In this document: positions 49,383-57,403 of the stretch, in pieces
Position numbering within the stretch: position 1 is the first letter of the stretch
How the letters are laid out: every line of letters starts with the position of its first letter
DNA from: Streptomyces sp. SAT1
Lineage (GTDB): Bacteria > Actinomycetota > Actinomycetes > Streptomycetales > Streptomycetaceae
Assembly: GCF_001654495.1 (NCBI RefSeq)
Contig: NZ_CP015849.1
Span: 6,427,001-6,491,000 of the forward strand
Length of the DNA stretch: 64,000 nucleotides
Reading direction: 5' to 3'
Made by a program: the position numbers and the translations under genes
Notes under the pieces: model-generated
The model's database searches: none
Told to the model about the DNA's origin: nothing
The model's input: the letters and a program-made list of their open reading frames with translations, nothing else

Positions 49383-50513
49383 GTGTCGACTTCGGGGACA
49401 GAGGGCGGTCTACAGGTGCTGGTGGCGGATCGGTACCGGCTCCACGCGGTCATCGGGCGGGGCGGGATGGGGGAGGTCTGGCAGGCCCAGGACGAGGTCC
49501 TCGGCCGGCCGGTCGCGGTCAAACTGCTGTTGAGCGACGTCGCCGACGCCTCGGCCGAGGCCCGTTTCCGGCTGGAGGCGCAGACCTCCGCCCGGCTGCA
49601 CCACCCGCATGTGGTGGGCACGCTCGACTTCGGCACCTGGGAGCACCGCTGCTTCCTCGTCATGGAACTGGTCGACGGCGGCAGCCTCTCGGGCGAACTG
49701 AACGCGGGCGGCCCGCTCACCCCCGACCGGCTGGCCCAGGTCGCCGAACAGGCCGCCGAGGGCCTGGCCGCCGCCCACACCCAGGGCATCGTGCACCGCG
49801 ACATCAAGCCGGGCAACCTGCTCAGCGACCGCGACGGCACGGTCCGCATCGGCGACTTCGGCATCGCGCGCTTCCTCGACGACCCGTCCGCCGGACTCAC
49901 CACCACCGGACAGATCGTCGGCACCGGCCTCTACCTGGCCCCCGAGCGCGCCATCGGCACCCCCGCCTCCCCGGCCTCCGACCTGTACTCACTGGGCTGC
50001 GTGCTCTACCAACTGGCCGTCGGCCGCCCGCCCTTCGAGTCGGACACCGCCACCGGACTGCTCTACCAGCACGTCGACTCCCCGCCCGTACCCCCGCACC
50101 AGCGCGGCGCCGTGCTGCCGCCCGCCTTCGAGGCGTACCTGCTGAGCATGCTCGCCAAGCGGCCCGAGGAGCGGCCCACGGCCCGGCAGACGGCGGACTG
50201 GTTCCGCAGCGGCGCCTGGCGGGGCGCCCCCGAACCACTGCCGCCGGAGCTGCCCGGCCACGCCGTCGAGCCCTACGCGCCCGCCTCGCCCGCCCGGCAC
50301 CGGGCCGCGCCCCAGGGCGCTCCCGGCCACGCCGCGCACCCGCAGGCGTCCGCCGTGGACACCGGCTGGAACACCACCGTCCACCGCGTGCCCGCGCGCC
50401 GCCCCGGCCTGCGCACCTCGCTGCGCCGCCACTCCCGCCTGATCGCCGTGCTCGGCGGTGCGGCCCTGTTCGTCTGCGCACTGCTGCTCGGCATGAGCCT
50501 GTTCCAGGCGTAG
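49383..50513 (+). CDS. Serine/threonine protein kinase with C-terminal membrane helix
   Basis: 376 residues from GTG 49383. Hanks motifs: VIGRGGMGEVWQAQDEVL (Gly-rich loop), PVAVKLLL (Lys), HRDIKPGNLL (catalytic), RIGDFGIARFLDD (DFG), and YLAPERAIG (APE); the domain ends near residue 275. A disordered linker leads to one membrane helix (LIAVLGGAALFVCALLLGMS) at the extreme C-terminus. There is no extracellular PASTA sensor, so signals are probably intracellular. The substrate is unknown. It is 10 bases upstream of an RpiB-like gene. Confidence 0.93.
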   Translation: MSTSGTEGGLQVLVADRYRLHAVIGRGGMGEVWQAQDEVLGRPVAVKLLLSDVADASAEARFRLEAQTSARLHHPHVVGTLDFGTWEHRCFLVMELVDGGSLSGELNAGGPLTPDRLAQVAEQAAEGLAAAHTQGIVHRDIKPGNLLSDRDGTVRIGDFGIARFLDDPSAGLTTTGQIVGTGLYLAPERAIGTPASPASDLYSLGCVLYQLAVGRPPFESDTATGLLYQHVDSPPVPPHQRGAVLPPAFEAYLLSMLAKRPEERPTARQTADWFRSGAWRGAPEPLPPELPGHAVEPYAPASPARHRAAPQGAPGHAAHPQASAVDTGWNTTVHRVPARRPGLRTSLRRHSRLIAVLGGAALFVCALLLGMSLFQA

Positions 50514-50523
50514 CCTGCCGGGC

Positions 50524-50982
50524 ATGCGGATCTCCGTCTCCTCCGACCTGGACGCGCCCGTGGCCCGCGCGCTGGTCGCCGCGCTCCGCGAGCGCGGCCA
50601 CGACGTCACCGCCCACGGCGCGCTGCGCCCCGGCGGCGACCCGCGCTGGGCGGTGTGCTCGCAGGCAGCGGCGCGGGACGTCGCCGAGGGCCGCTGCGAC
50701 CAGGCGGTCGTGTGCTGCTGGACCGGCACCGGCGCGTCCATCGCCGCCAACAAGGTGCCCGGCGTCCGCGCCGCCCTGTGCACCGACGCCGCCACGGCGG
50801 ACGGCGCCCGCCGCTGGAACGACGCCAACGTCCTCGCCCTCGGCCTGCGGCTGACCTCCCAGCCGCTGCTCGACGAGATCCTCGACGCCTGGTTCACCGC
50901 CGCGCCCAGCGAGGACGCCGAGGACCGCGAGAACATCGCCCTCGTCGGACGCCTGGACGAGGCGAGGGCGCAGGAGGCGTGA
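50524..50982 (+). CDS. rpiB: RpiB/LacAB-family sugar-phosphate isomerase
   Basis: 152 residues from ATG 50524. The start MRISVSSDLDAPVARALVAA, VCCWTGTGASIAANKVPGVR (active-site Cys/Gly region), AALCTDAATADGARRWNDAN and LGLRLTSQPLLDEILDAWF are the RpiB/LacAB fold. The Cys is in VVCCWTGTG as in RpiB. It interconverts ribulose-5-P/ribose-5-P or a related sugar phosphate. It follows the kinase gene by 10 bases, perhaps coincidentally. Confidence 0.85.
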   Translation: MRISVSSDLDAPVARALVAALRERGHDVTAHGALRPGGDPRWAVCSQAAARDVAEGRCDQAVVCCWTGTGASIAANKVPGVRAALCTDAATADGARRWNDANVLALGLRLTSQPLLDEILDAWFTAAPSEDAEDRENIALVGRLDEARAQEA

Positions 50983-51010
50983 CGGGCCGGGGCCACCGGA
51001 AGGCGGGCGG

Positions 51011-52321
51011 TCAGCCGGGCGGCCGTACGGCCTCCGCCAGCGCGTCCGCGCGGAACAGCGCGCGCCCGGCGGCAACGCGCCGCTCGCGCTCCGGGCCGCG
51101 CGCCGTCAGCCGGGCGAGGGAGGCCAGCAGCCCGGCCTCGTCCGGTACGTGGTCGGACACCCCGGCCGCCGCCATCCGGCGGACCCCCTCCGCCCCGTGC
51201 CCCGGCAGCGGCCGGTAGCCCACGACCGGCAGCCCCGCGGCGAGCGCCTGGACGGCGGTCTGCCCGGCCGCGTTGTCCACCAGGGCGGCGCAGGCGCGCA
51301 GCAGGGCGGGCATGTCCGTCACCCACCCGGGCGTGAGCACCCCGGGAACCGTGGACAGGGCGCGGCGCAGCCGGTCGTTGCGCCCGCAGAGCACGACGGG
51401 CAGGTAACCGTGCGCGGCGAGCAGCCGCGCGGTGCGGTGCAGCCGCGCCCCGGCCCCCCAGGCGCCCGCCGAGACCAGGACCGCCGGACGACCGGGTCCG
51501 TACGGTTCGAAGCGGCGCCGCCACTCCGACGAATCCGAATCCGAATCCGAATCCGAATGCGGATCCGAATCCGAATTCGATGACTCCGACGGCTCCGGGG
51601 CCCCTGACGACTCCGACGGCTGCGTCGGCTCCGGTGTGCCGGGCGCCGGTCCGGCGAAGAACGCGGGGTCCACGACCGGGCCGGTCACCCGGGCGGGCCG
51701 CCCCAGGGCCGCGCGCACCTCGTCGGCGGCCCGGTCCGTGAGGCACAGGTGCAGATCGTTGCCGGGGTGCAGCCACTGGCGGTGCACCGCGAAGTCCACC
51801 ACGACCACCGCGCTGGGCACCCGCAGCGTCCCGTGCGCCCGCAGATGGCCGGTGAGCTGGGCCGCCAGATGGAACACCGGCACCACCAGGTCGGCACGCG
51901 AGCGGCGCACCAGCTCCAGCAGCCGGTCACCGGCCAGCCGCGCCAGCGGAGTCCCGCTCGGCCGGGGCCGGGGGCCGGGCCGCAGGAAGAGGTCGTAGAC
52001 ACCGGCGTAGACCCAGGGGCAGTGCCGTACGACGGCCTGATAGCCGCCGCGCAGCCCCGTCCCCAGCCCCCAGGGCAGCAGTTCCAGTACGTCGACGATC
52101 TGCGCCTCCTTCCCGGCGGCGCGGGCCCGGCGCACCAGCTCGGCGGCGACCGTGTCGTGCCCCGAGCCCATGGACGCGCTGACGACGAGCAGCCGCCCGG
52201 CCCCGGCGGCGGACCCCTCGGCGGCGGGGCCCTCGAACACGGCGGGAGCGGCGGCGGCCGGGCCGGTCAGGGGGCCCCGAGCGGCGGGCACCGGTGGCGG
52301 TACGGGCGTTTCGGACGACAC
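51011..52321 (-). CDS. MGDG-synthase-like glycosyltransferase
   Basis: 436 residues from GTG 52321. VVSASMGSGHDTVAAELVRR is the N-terminal MGDG synthase motif (GxGH), VDVLELLPWGLGTGLRGGYQ and RADLVVPVFHLAAQLTGHL follow, and the GT1-like C-terminal UDP-sugar part is LVDNAAGQTAVQALAAGLPV and VGYRPLPGHGAEGVRRM. It probably glycosylates diacylglycerol or a similar lipid. A Ser/Asp-rich insert (SESSNSDSDPHSDSD) is encoded by a hexanucleotide repeat. It is divergent from an SDR and a polysaccharide deacetylase. Confidence 0.85.
   Translation of the reverse strand: MSSETPVPPPVPAARGPLTGPAAAAPAVFEGPAAEGSAAGAGRLLVVSASMGSGHDTVAAELVRRARAAGKEAQIVDVLELLPWGLGTGLRGGYQAVVRHCPWVYAGVYDLFLRPGPRPRPSGTPLARLAGDRLLELVRRSRADLVVPVFHLAAQLTGHLRAHGTLRVPSAVVVVDFAVHRQWLHPGNDLHLCLTDRAADEVRAALGRPARVTGPVVDPAFFAGPAPGTPEPTQPSESSGAPEPSESSNSDSDPHSDSDSDSDSSEWRRRFEPYGPGRPAVLVSAGAWGAGARLHRTARLLAAHGYLPVVLCGRNDRLRRALSTVPGVLTPGWVTDMPALLRACAALVDNAAGQTAVQALAAGLPVVGYRPLPGHGAEGVRRMAAAGVSDHVPDEAGLLASLARLTARGPERERRVAAGRALFRADALAEAVRPPG
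51528..51576. repeat. Hexanucleotide repeat (GAATCC) in glycosyltransferase
   Basis: About 8 imperfect copies of GAATCC/GGATCC in frame, encoding the Asp/Ser repeat of the protein. Variation would alter the loop between its two domains. Confidence 0.8.
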
Positions 52322-52498
52322 TGGAAGTGAGTAACCCTCACCCACCGCAGCCAAACGAACCGCAGTCACCCGAACGGACACCCCCAGCCCGTCCCGCGTT
52401 TCCGACCCGGCCCCCGGGACGCTCCACGCCCGGCACGCCGTACCGGACCGCCGGGGCCGCACCGCCGGCCCCGGGCCCGTCGATCCAGAGGTGCCCCG

Positions 52499-53347
52499 AT
52501 GACCCAAGCCCCTTCCCGCGCACGGTCCGGCTCCGGGACCCGCCCCGGGGCGCCGGCCGCGCCGGGCACCGAGCGCCGCGGAGGCGACGGCGGCAGGCCG
52601 GTCGGCGGGGGTGCGCTGGTCACCGGCGCCTCCTCCGGGATCGGCGCGGCCGTCGCCCGGCGGCTCGCCGCTGAGGGCGGCTGGCAGATGGTGCTCAACG
52701 GCCGCGACCGCACCCGCCTGGAGGAGGTCGCCCGGGGCACCTCGGCACTGGCCTACGCCGCGGACCTGTCGGGGCCGGGGGCCGGGCGCCGGCTCTCCGA
52801 GTTCGCCCTCGACAGCCTCGGCCGGGTGGACCTGCTGGTGGCGGGCGCGGGCATCGGCTGGGCCGGTCCCTTCAGCACCATGCCCCAGCCCGCCATCGAC
52901 GAGGTCTTCGACGTCAACGTGCTCGCCACGGTGCACCTGGTCCGGCTGCTGCTGCCGCACATGGTGGGGCGGGGCACCGGCCGCGTGGTCATCATCGGCT
53001 CCCTCGCGGGCACGGTCGGCGTACGCGACGAGGCGGTCTACTCGGCCGCCAAGGCCGCGCTGGCCACCTTCGCCGACGCCGTCCGCTACGAACTGCGCGG
53101 CACCGGCGTCGGCATCAGCCATGTGGTGCCGGGCGTGGTGGACACCCCCTTCTTCGACCGCCGTGGTGTGCCCTACCGGCGCGCGCGTCCCCGGCCCGTT
53201 CCGGCGGGCCGGGTCGCCGACGCCGTGTGGGAGGCGGTCGCCCGCGGCCGGGACGAGGTCTACGTCCCCGGCTGGACCCGGCTGCCCGGCCGGATCCGCG
53301 GTGCCGCCCCCGCCCTGTACCGGCGCCTCGCCTCACGCTTCGGGTGA
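52499..53347 (+). CDS. Short-chain dehydrogenase/reductase
   Basis: 282 residues from ATG 52499. Classical SDR motifs: ALVTGASSGIGAAVARRLAA (cofactor), AADLSGPG, VAGAGIGWAGPF (NAG-like), VVIIGSLAGTVG, and YSAAKAALATFADAVRYELR (YxxxK). The N-terminus is about 35 residues longer than the minimal SDR and low-complexity. It precedes a deacetylase gene by 6 bases, so an operon is likely. The substrate is unknown. Confidence 0.9.
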   Translation: MTQAPSRARSGSGTRPGAPAAPGTERRGGDGGRPVGGGALVTGASSGIGAAVARRLAAEGGWQMVLNGRDRTRLEEVARGTSALAYAADLSGPGAGRRLSEFALDSLGRVDLLVAGAGIGWAGPFSTMPQPAIDEVFDVNVLATVHLVRLLLPHMVGRGTGRVVIIGSLAGTVGVRDEAVYSAAKAALATFADAVRYELRGTGVGISHVVPGVVDTPFFDRRGVPYRRARPRPVPAGRVADAVWEAVARGRDEVYVPGWTRLPGRIRGAAPALYRRLASRFG

Positions 53348-53353
53348 GGGCCG

Positions 53354-54391
53354 ATGCGCGGGAGCAGGTCCATGAGCGACGGGGGACGCCTGACCGGCCG
53401 GGGGCTCAGAGGCGACGGGGGATCGGCGAACGGTGCGGGCCGGTGGGCCGAGGGCGCGGAACGGCGGTCCGCGCCGGTGCCCCGCGTGCCCCTCACCACC
53501 GCGGAACCCGCCACCTCCGCCGGTCCCGTCGCCGCCGCCGCCCCCGTCGGCCCCCTCGCCTCGGCGGGGGCGCTCGCGGCCGTGGCGTCCCTCGCCGCCG
53601 TGACCGCTGCGGCCGTCGTGCACATCGTCCCGGCGGCGTCCTGGCTGCCGCGCTTCCGCTCCCGCTGTCTGCCGCACCTGGCCGGACACGGCCGGACCGG
53701 CCATGTGGCGCTCACCTTCGACGACGGCCCCGACCCCGCGAGCACCCCGCACTTCCTGAACGCGCTGGACCGGCTCGACGTCCGCGCCACCTTCTTCGTG
53801 CTCGGCGAGAGCGCGGTGCGCCATCCCGGACTCGTCCGCGACATGGCCGGACGCGGACACGAGGTCGCCGTGCACGGCTGGACCCACAGCCGCCCCTGGC
53901 TGCCCGACCCGGGCCGGGACCTGCGGGAGACGGCACGCGCGGTCCGGGCCGTGCACACCCTCACGGGCCGCCGCCCGCTCTGGTACCGGCCGCCCTACGG
54001 CATCCTCACCGGCGGCCGCTGGGCCGCCGCCCGGCGCCTGGGGCTGCGGCCGGTGCTGTGGAGCGCGTGGGGCCGGGACTGGACGGCGGACGCGACCGCC
54101 GCCTCCGTGCACGCGAACGTCATGGCCGATCTCCGCGGCGGCGGCACGGTCCTGCTGCACGACACGGACCGCGCCTCGGCCCCCGGCTGCTGGCACGCCG
54201 CCCTCGGCGCCCTGCCCGGCCTGCTCGCCGCCTGCCGGGAGTCCGGCTGGGACGTGGGCACCCTGGCCGAGCACGAGGTGGCGGGCCGGGCCGGGAGCCG
54301 CCGGCGCCCCGGCGCACACCTTCCGGCCACGCCGCCTCCCGGCGCCCCGCCTACCCCTGCGGCCTGCGACGCAGCAGATACGTGTCCATGA
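53354..54391 (+). CDS. Membrane-anchored polysaccharide deacetylase (NodB)
   Basis: 345 residues from ATG 53354; ATG 53372 also has a ribosome-binding site. One N-terminal helix (LASAGALAAVASLAAVTAAA) precedes the NodB domain: GHVALTFDDGPDPASTPHFL (catalytic Asp pair), HEVAVHGWTHSRPWLPD (H-x3-H metal), WYRPPYGILTG and TVLLHDTDRAS. It removes acetyl or formyl groups from envelope sugars. It forms an operon with the SDR, and its last 41 bases overlap the convergent cobF end. Confidence 0.88.
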   Translation: MRGSRSMSDGGRLTGRGLRGDGGSANGAGRWAEGAERRSAPVPRVPLTTAEPATSAGPVAAAAPVGPLASAGALAAVASLAAVTAAAVVHIVPAASWLPRFRSRCLPHLAGHGRTGHVALTFDDGPDPASTPHFLNALDRLDVRATFFVLGESAVRHPGLVRDMAGRGHEVAVHGWTHSRPWLPDPGRDLRETARAVRAVHTLTGRRPLWYRPPYGILTGGRWAAARRLGLRPVLWSAWGRDWTADATAASVHANVMADLRGGGTVLLHDTDRASAPGCWHAALGALPGLLAACRESGWDVGTLAEHEVAGRAGSRRRPGAHLPATPPPGAPPTPAACDAADTCP

Positions 54392-55121
54392 TCCAGCCCT
54401 TGCGCTCCCGGGCCTCGGCGCGCAGCCGCTCGATGCGCGGCCCGGCCTCGGCGATCGGACCGGAGACGAGGATCTCGTCCGGGGTGCCTATGTAGGCGCC
54501 CCAGTAGATGTCGATGTCCTGGTCGGCGTACTGCCGGAACGCCTGCTGCGCGTCGAGCATCACCACCACGTCGTCCACCCCCTCGGGGAACCCCTCGGCC
54601 AGCCGCCGTCCCGTGGTGATCTGCACCGGCCGGGCGACCCGGTTGAGCCCGGTGCGGTGCCGGGCCACCAGCGCGGAGACACTGCTGATGCCGGGCACCA
54701 CGTCGTACGAGAACTCCACGGCACCGCGCGCCAGCACCTCCTCCAGGATGCCCAGGGTGCTGTCGTACAGCGCGGGATCGCCCCAGACGAGGAACGCGCC
54801 GGTCCCGTCCTCGTCCAGCTCGTCGGTGATCAGCCGCTCGTAGATGTCCGCGCGGGCGCTGCGCCACTGGTCGACGGCGGGGGAGTAGCCGCGGCCGCCC
54901 GCCCGGCGGTCCCGCTCCGGGTCGCGCGCCTCCACCACCCGGTACCCGCCCTCGGGCAGATGGGCGTCCAGGATGTCCCGGCGCAGCCGCACGAGGTCCG
55001 ACTTCACCTCGCCCTTGTCCAGGACGAAGAACACGTCCGTGTCGCGCAGCGCCCTGACCGCCTGCAACGTGAGCTGGTCGGGGTCGCCCGCGCCGATACC
55101 GATGACATGAATCTCTCGCAC
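54351..55121 (-). CDS. cobF: Precorrin-6A synthase (deacetylating)
   Basis: 256 residues from ATG 55121. Cobalamin tetrapyrrole methylase fold: REIHVIGIGAGDPDQLTLQA (N-terminal SAM loop), AFLVWGDPALYDSTLGILEE and VVPGISSVSALVARHRTGLN. CobF methylates the corrin ring and releases acetate in aerobic B12 synthesis. It overlaps the 3' end of the deacetylase gene on the other strand by 41 bases; no other cob gene is adjacent. Confidence 0.9.
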   Translation of the reverse strand: MREIHVIGIGAGDPDQLTLQAVRALRDTDVFFVLDKGEVKSDLVRLRRDILDAHLPEGGYRVVEARDPERDRRAGGRGYSPAVDQWRSARADIYERLITDELDEDGTGAFLVWGDPALYDSTLGILEEVLARGAVEFSYDVVPGISSVSALVARHRTGLNRVARPVQITTGRRLAEGFPEGVDDVVVMLDAQQAFRQYADQDIDIYWGAYIGTPDEILVSGPIAEAGPRIERLRAEARERKGWIMDTYLLRRRPQG

Positions 55122-55229
55122 CCCCCGAGTGTGCCGCAGGGCACTGACACCGCGTGCACCAGGTGCTGCGCCCGGTCACCGGCGGTGCTTCGGCGGGACG
55201 GCTCCGCCCGGGTGCCTCCGCCCGGGTGC

Positions 55230-55754
55230 CTACGCCCCGGCGCGCAGCCGGGGCGCGCTCCGTGCCGCGTCCACCGCCCCGGCCGTCCCGTCCTCCACGG
55301 CGTCGGCCAGTGCCCGCGCCCAGCCCACGAGCCCGGCCACGTCCATGCCGTACGGCTCCCGCACCCCGGAGTCCGCCGCCCAGTCCCGTACGCCCTGCGC
55401 ACCGCGCCGCAGCAGGCGGGCGCCGCCGGTCACATTGCCGCGGGCGGAGTGCGTGAGGCCCACCGCGAGCTGGGCCAGCGCGCGCCACAGCCCGCGCTCG
55501 GTCTCGGGCCCGGACTTCCAGGCGTCCTCGAAGACCTCGTGCGCGTGGAAGGGCCGTCCCGCGTCCAGCAGCGTCTGCGCCTCGGCGACCGTCCGGTCCG
55601 GGGTGCGCACCACCCCCTCGGGCTGCCGCGCCACTCCGTCCGCGCCGTAGGGCAGCGGGCGCCCCAGGCCGTCGCGTGGCCGGGCGTTGCGCGCCCGCCC
55701 CTCACTGTCCCGGTCCCGCGCGCCGACCGCCCGGTCGGATGATGTGCTGCTCAT
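55230..55754 (-). CDS. DUF309 protein
   Basis: 174 residues from ATG 55754. The signature AGRPFHAHEVFEDAWKSGPE, then RGLWRALAQLAVGLTHSARG and NVTGGARLLRRGAQGVRDWA, is DUF309. The conserved His-x-x-x-Glu-x-x-E/D pattern suggests a metal or ligand site, but the function is unknown. It ends with a Cys-free tail. It is upstream of cobF on the same strand but about 108 bases away. Confidence 0.85.
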   Translation of the reverse strand: MSSTSSDRAVGARDRDSEGRARNARPRDGLGRPLPYGADGVARQPEGVVRTPDRTVAEAQTLLDAGRPFHAHEVFEDAWKSGPETERGLWRALAQLAVGLTHSARGNVTGGARLLRRGAQGVRDWAADSGVREPYGMDVAGLVGWARALADAVEDGTAGAVDAARSAPRLRAGA

Positions 55755-55877
55755 ACCCACGATTCTCCCCCGTCGCCGCGTCGTCCCGAGCGCCCTCCCG
55801 AGTGCCCCCTTCGGCACCGCCCCGGGCGTGCGGTAAAGTGACCTTCGCGCGATCACGCGGGTCCACCGCACGAGAGC

Positions 55878-55975
<98 letters not shown>

Positions 55976-55990
<15 letters not shown>

Positions 55991-56007
55991 ACATCCAAGA
56001 CCGGCCC
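55976..56007 (+). terminator. Hairpin after tRNA-Pro copy 2
   Basis: Same position as the 703-734 hairpin, with 12 of 14 stem pairs kept, one mismatch and one G-U wobble. The following sequence (TTGATCATTTCTGGGGACCAGG) is typical of tRNA-adjacent integration scars. Confidence 0.6.
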
Positions 56008-56093
56008 TTGATCATTTCTGGGGACCAGGTGGGGACCGGCGCCCTTGACCGGGGTCAGCGGGCCACGACGATCGGGCTCGGCAGCGAGCGAGG

Positions 56094-56165
56094 TGCGCGG
56101 AGCACGCTGAGGTGTGCGGAGAGCGCCGCCCCGGCGGCCGTGATCTTGTGTACGGCGGGGCGCAA
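56094..56165 (-). pseudogene. Coding relic paralogous to 820-891
   Basis: Minus-strand frame with 15 of 24 residues matching the relic after tRNA copy 1; DNA over a central 45 bp is about 75-80% identical. There is no start codon; it is probably the end of a gene lost at both loci. Confidence 0.4.
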
Positions 56166-56224
56166 CGGTGGACTCGGGTATCGGAACTCTCGAAATGCCT
56201 CTGCCGAGGACATCGCAGGCGGGG

Positions 56225-56450
56225 ATCACAGGTAGTCGAAGAAGCGGATCCACCACGTCGGGGGGGCTGATGCCGAGGGTGCGGGCGAGGAGCGCGGCGG
56301 GCAGCTCGGTGGCGAGCTGGAACAGTGCGGTCGAGCGGGCTTCCGCGAGCCGGATGCCGAGTTCGCGGAGGCGTTCGCCCATGGCCCAGGCATTCCGATC
56401 TCTACTTTCAGGCGGCTGGCGAACTCTCCCAGCAGATCGTGCTTGTCGGC
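56225..56450 (-). pseudogene. Decayed recombinase-like gene fragment, frameshifted
   Basis: Minus-strand block MGERLRELGIRLAEARSTAL then FQLATELPAALLARTLGISP resembles the C-terminal segment of actinobacterial tyrosine recombinases (LxxxGIxxRxARxxAL...LPAxxLAxxLGI), with the upstream half in another frame. The catalytic R-H-R-Y part is absent. It lies beside the tRNA, as expected for an integrase relic. The call is made by pattern, not by search. Confidence 0.4.
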
Positions 56451-56674
56451 ATCGGGCGGACTGACCGGCTGGGAGGCAGACGCGGTAGAGGTTCCTGCCA
56501 CCGCTCAGCCCAGAAGGTTCGGCCCGGGTGCGGCTCACGGCGACGACCCGCACTCAACGGAGCGAATCCCCACCGTCCGAGCGGCGGAAACCCGTATTAC
56601 CACGGAGCTGATGTGAAGTCCTTGGTGGATCGACGCCGGGAATCATCAAGGTCAAAATAACTGACTCTGCGATC

Positions 56675-56827
56675 GTGAAACTTCAGAACGCTGGAGCAGT
56701 CACCCGCAAGATTCCGGACACGTCGAAATCTCCGAAGTTCGAGGGATATGAGTTCCACATCCCAAACTCAGCTTTTCCTCTCTCCAACCGACTCAGGCGG
56801 AGCGGCGAAATTGAAGTATCATCCTGA
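56675..56827 (+). CDS. Small hypothetical ORF, AT-richer
   Basis: 50 codons from GTG: VKLQNAGAVTRKIPDTSKSP, then KFEGYEFHIPNSAFPLSNRL. The composition is less GC-biased than the flanks. It overlaps the next ORF by 80 bases in another frame, so at most one of them may be real as drawn. No family is recognised. Confidence 0.3.
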   Translation: MKLQNAGAVTRKIPDTSKSPKFEGYEFHIPNSAFPLSNRLRRSGEIEVSS

Positions 56828-57248
56828 CGACATCACGCCGGTTGACACGTGGGAATACTTGGCCAGGAACGAAGGACGATTTTTCCGCTCGGGATCATTC
56901 GACGCCGTCGAACTGGCCGGTATGATCGCAACCGAGGCACTCATCAGGGGGGCAGGCGACATTCGTATCAGGTCCGAGGGTGATTGGCTCACTGTGACCG
57001 CGGACCATGACTGGTTGGGTGGCCAGGAAACCGAAGCCTTCCGTGCGGTGACTCCATTCCCGGAGGGCGGACCCAACAGCATGTTGGCGGAGGTTCTTGC
57101 GGTTGGTTTTTCTGAGGGAGTAGCAACGGCAACCCCTGACAGTGTGAGGGTGGTCAAGGGCGAATCCGCTCCCAGCGCTTGCAGGGCTGATCACCCTGTT
57201 GCACGGGCTGTGTCTTTTCGCCGAGGCGCGAGGGGCGATGTGGACTGA
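56748..57248 (+). CDS. Hypothetical protein of acquired region
   Basis: 166 residues. The core LKYHPDDITPVDTWEYLARN, GRFFRSGSFDAVELAGMIAT and DIRIRSEGDWLTVTADHDWL looks like a compact alpha/beta domain; the last 20 residues are atypical. The codons are less GC-rich than in neighbours. Start uncertain. With the small ORF upstream it may be cargo left after integration at tRNA-Pro copy 2. No family is recognised. Confidence 0.45.
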   Translation: MSSTSQTQLFLSPTDSGGAAKLKYHPDDITPVDTWEYLARNEGRFFRSGSFDAVELAGMIATEALIRGAGDIRIRSEGDWLTVTADHDWLGGQETEAFRAVTPFPEGGPNSMLAEVLAVGFSEGVATATPDSVRVVKGESAPSACRADHPVARAVSFRRGARGDVD

Positions 57249-57403
57249 ACTGGCGGTTCCGTGACCGATGTCGTTGCTGTTGTCTGGAACCGCGTGATCA
57301 ACGCAGTTCCGAGTGGGCGCGATGGTGCACGACAGAGGAATCCGAGGCCGCCCCTGACCGCTTTCCGGTTCCGGGGGTGTGCGGTCGGTCCGGGTCGTTC
57401 CGC

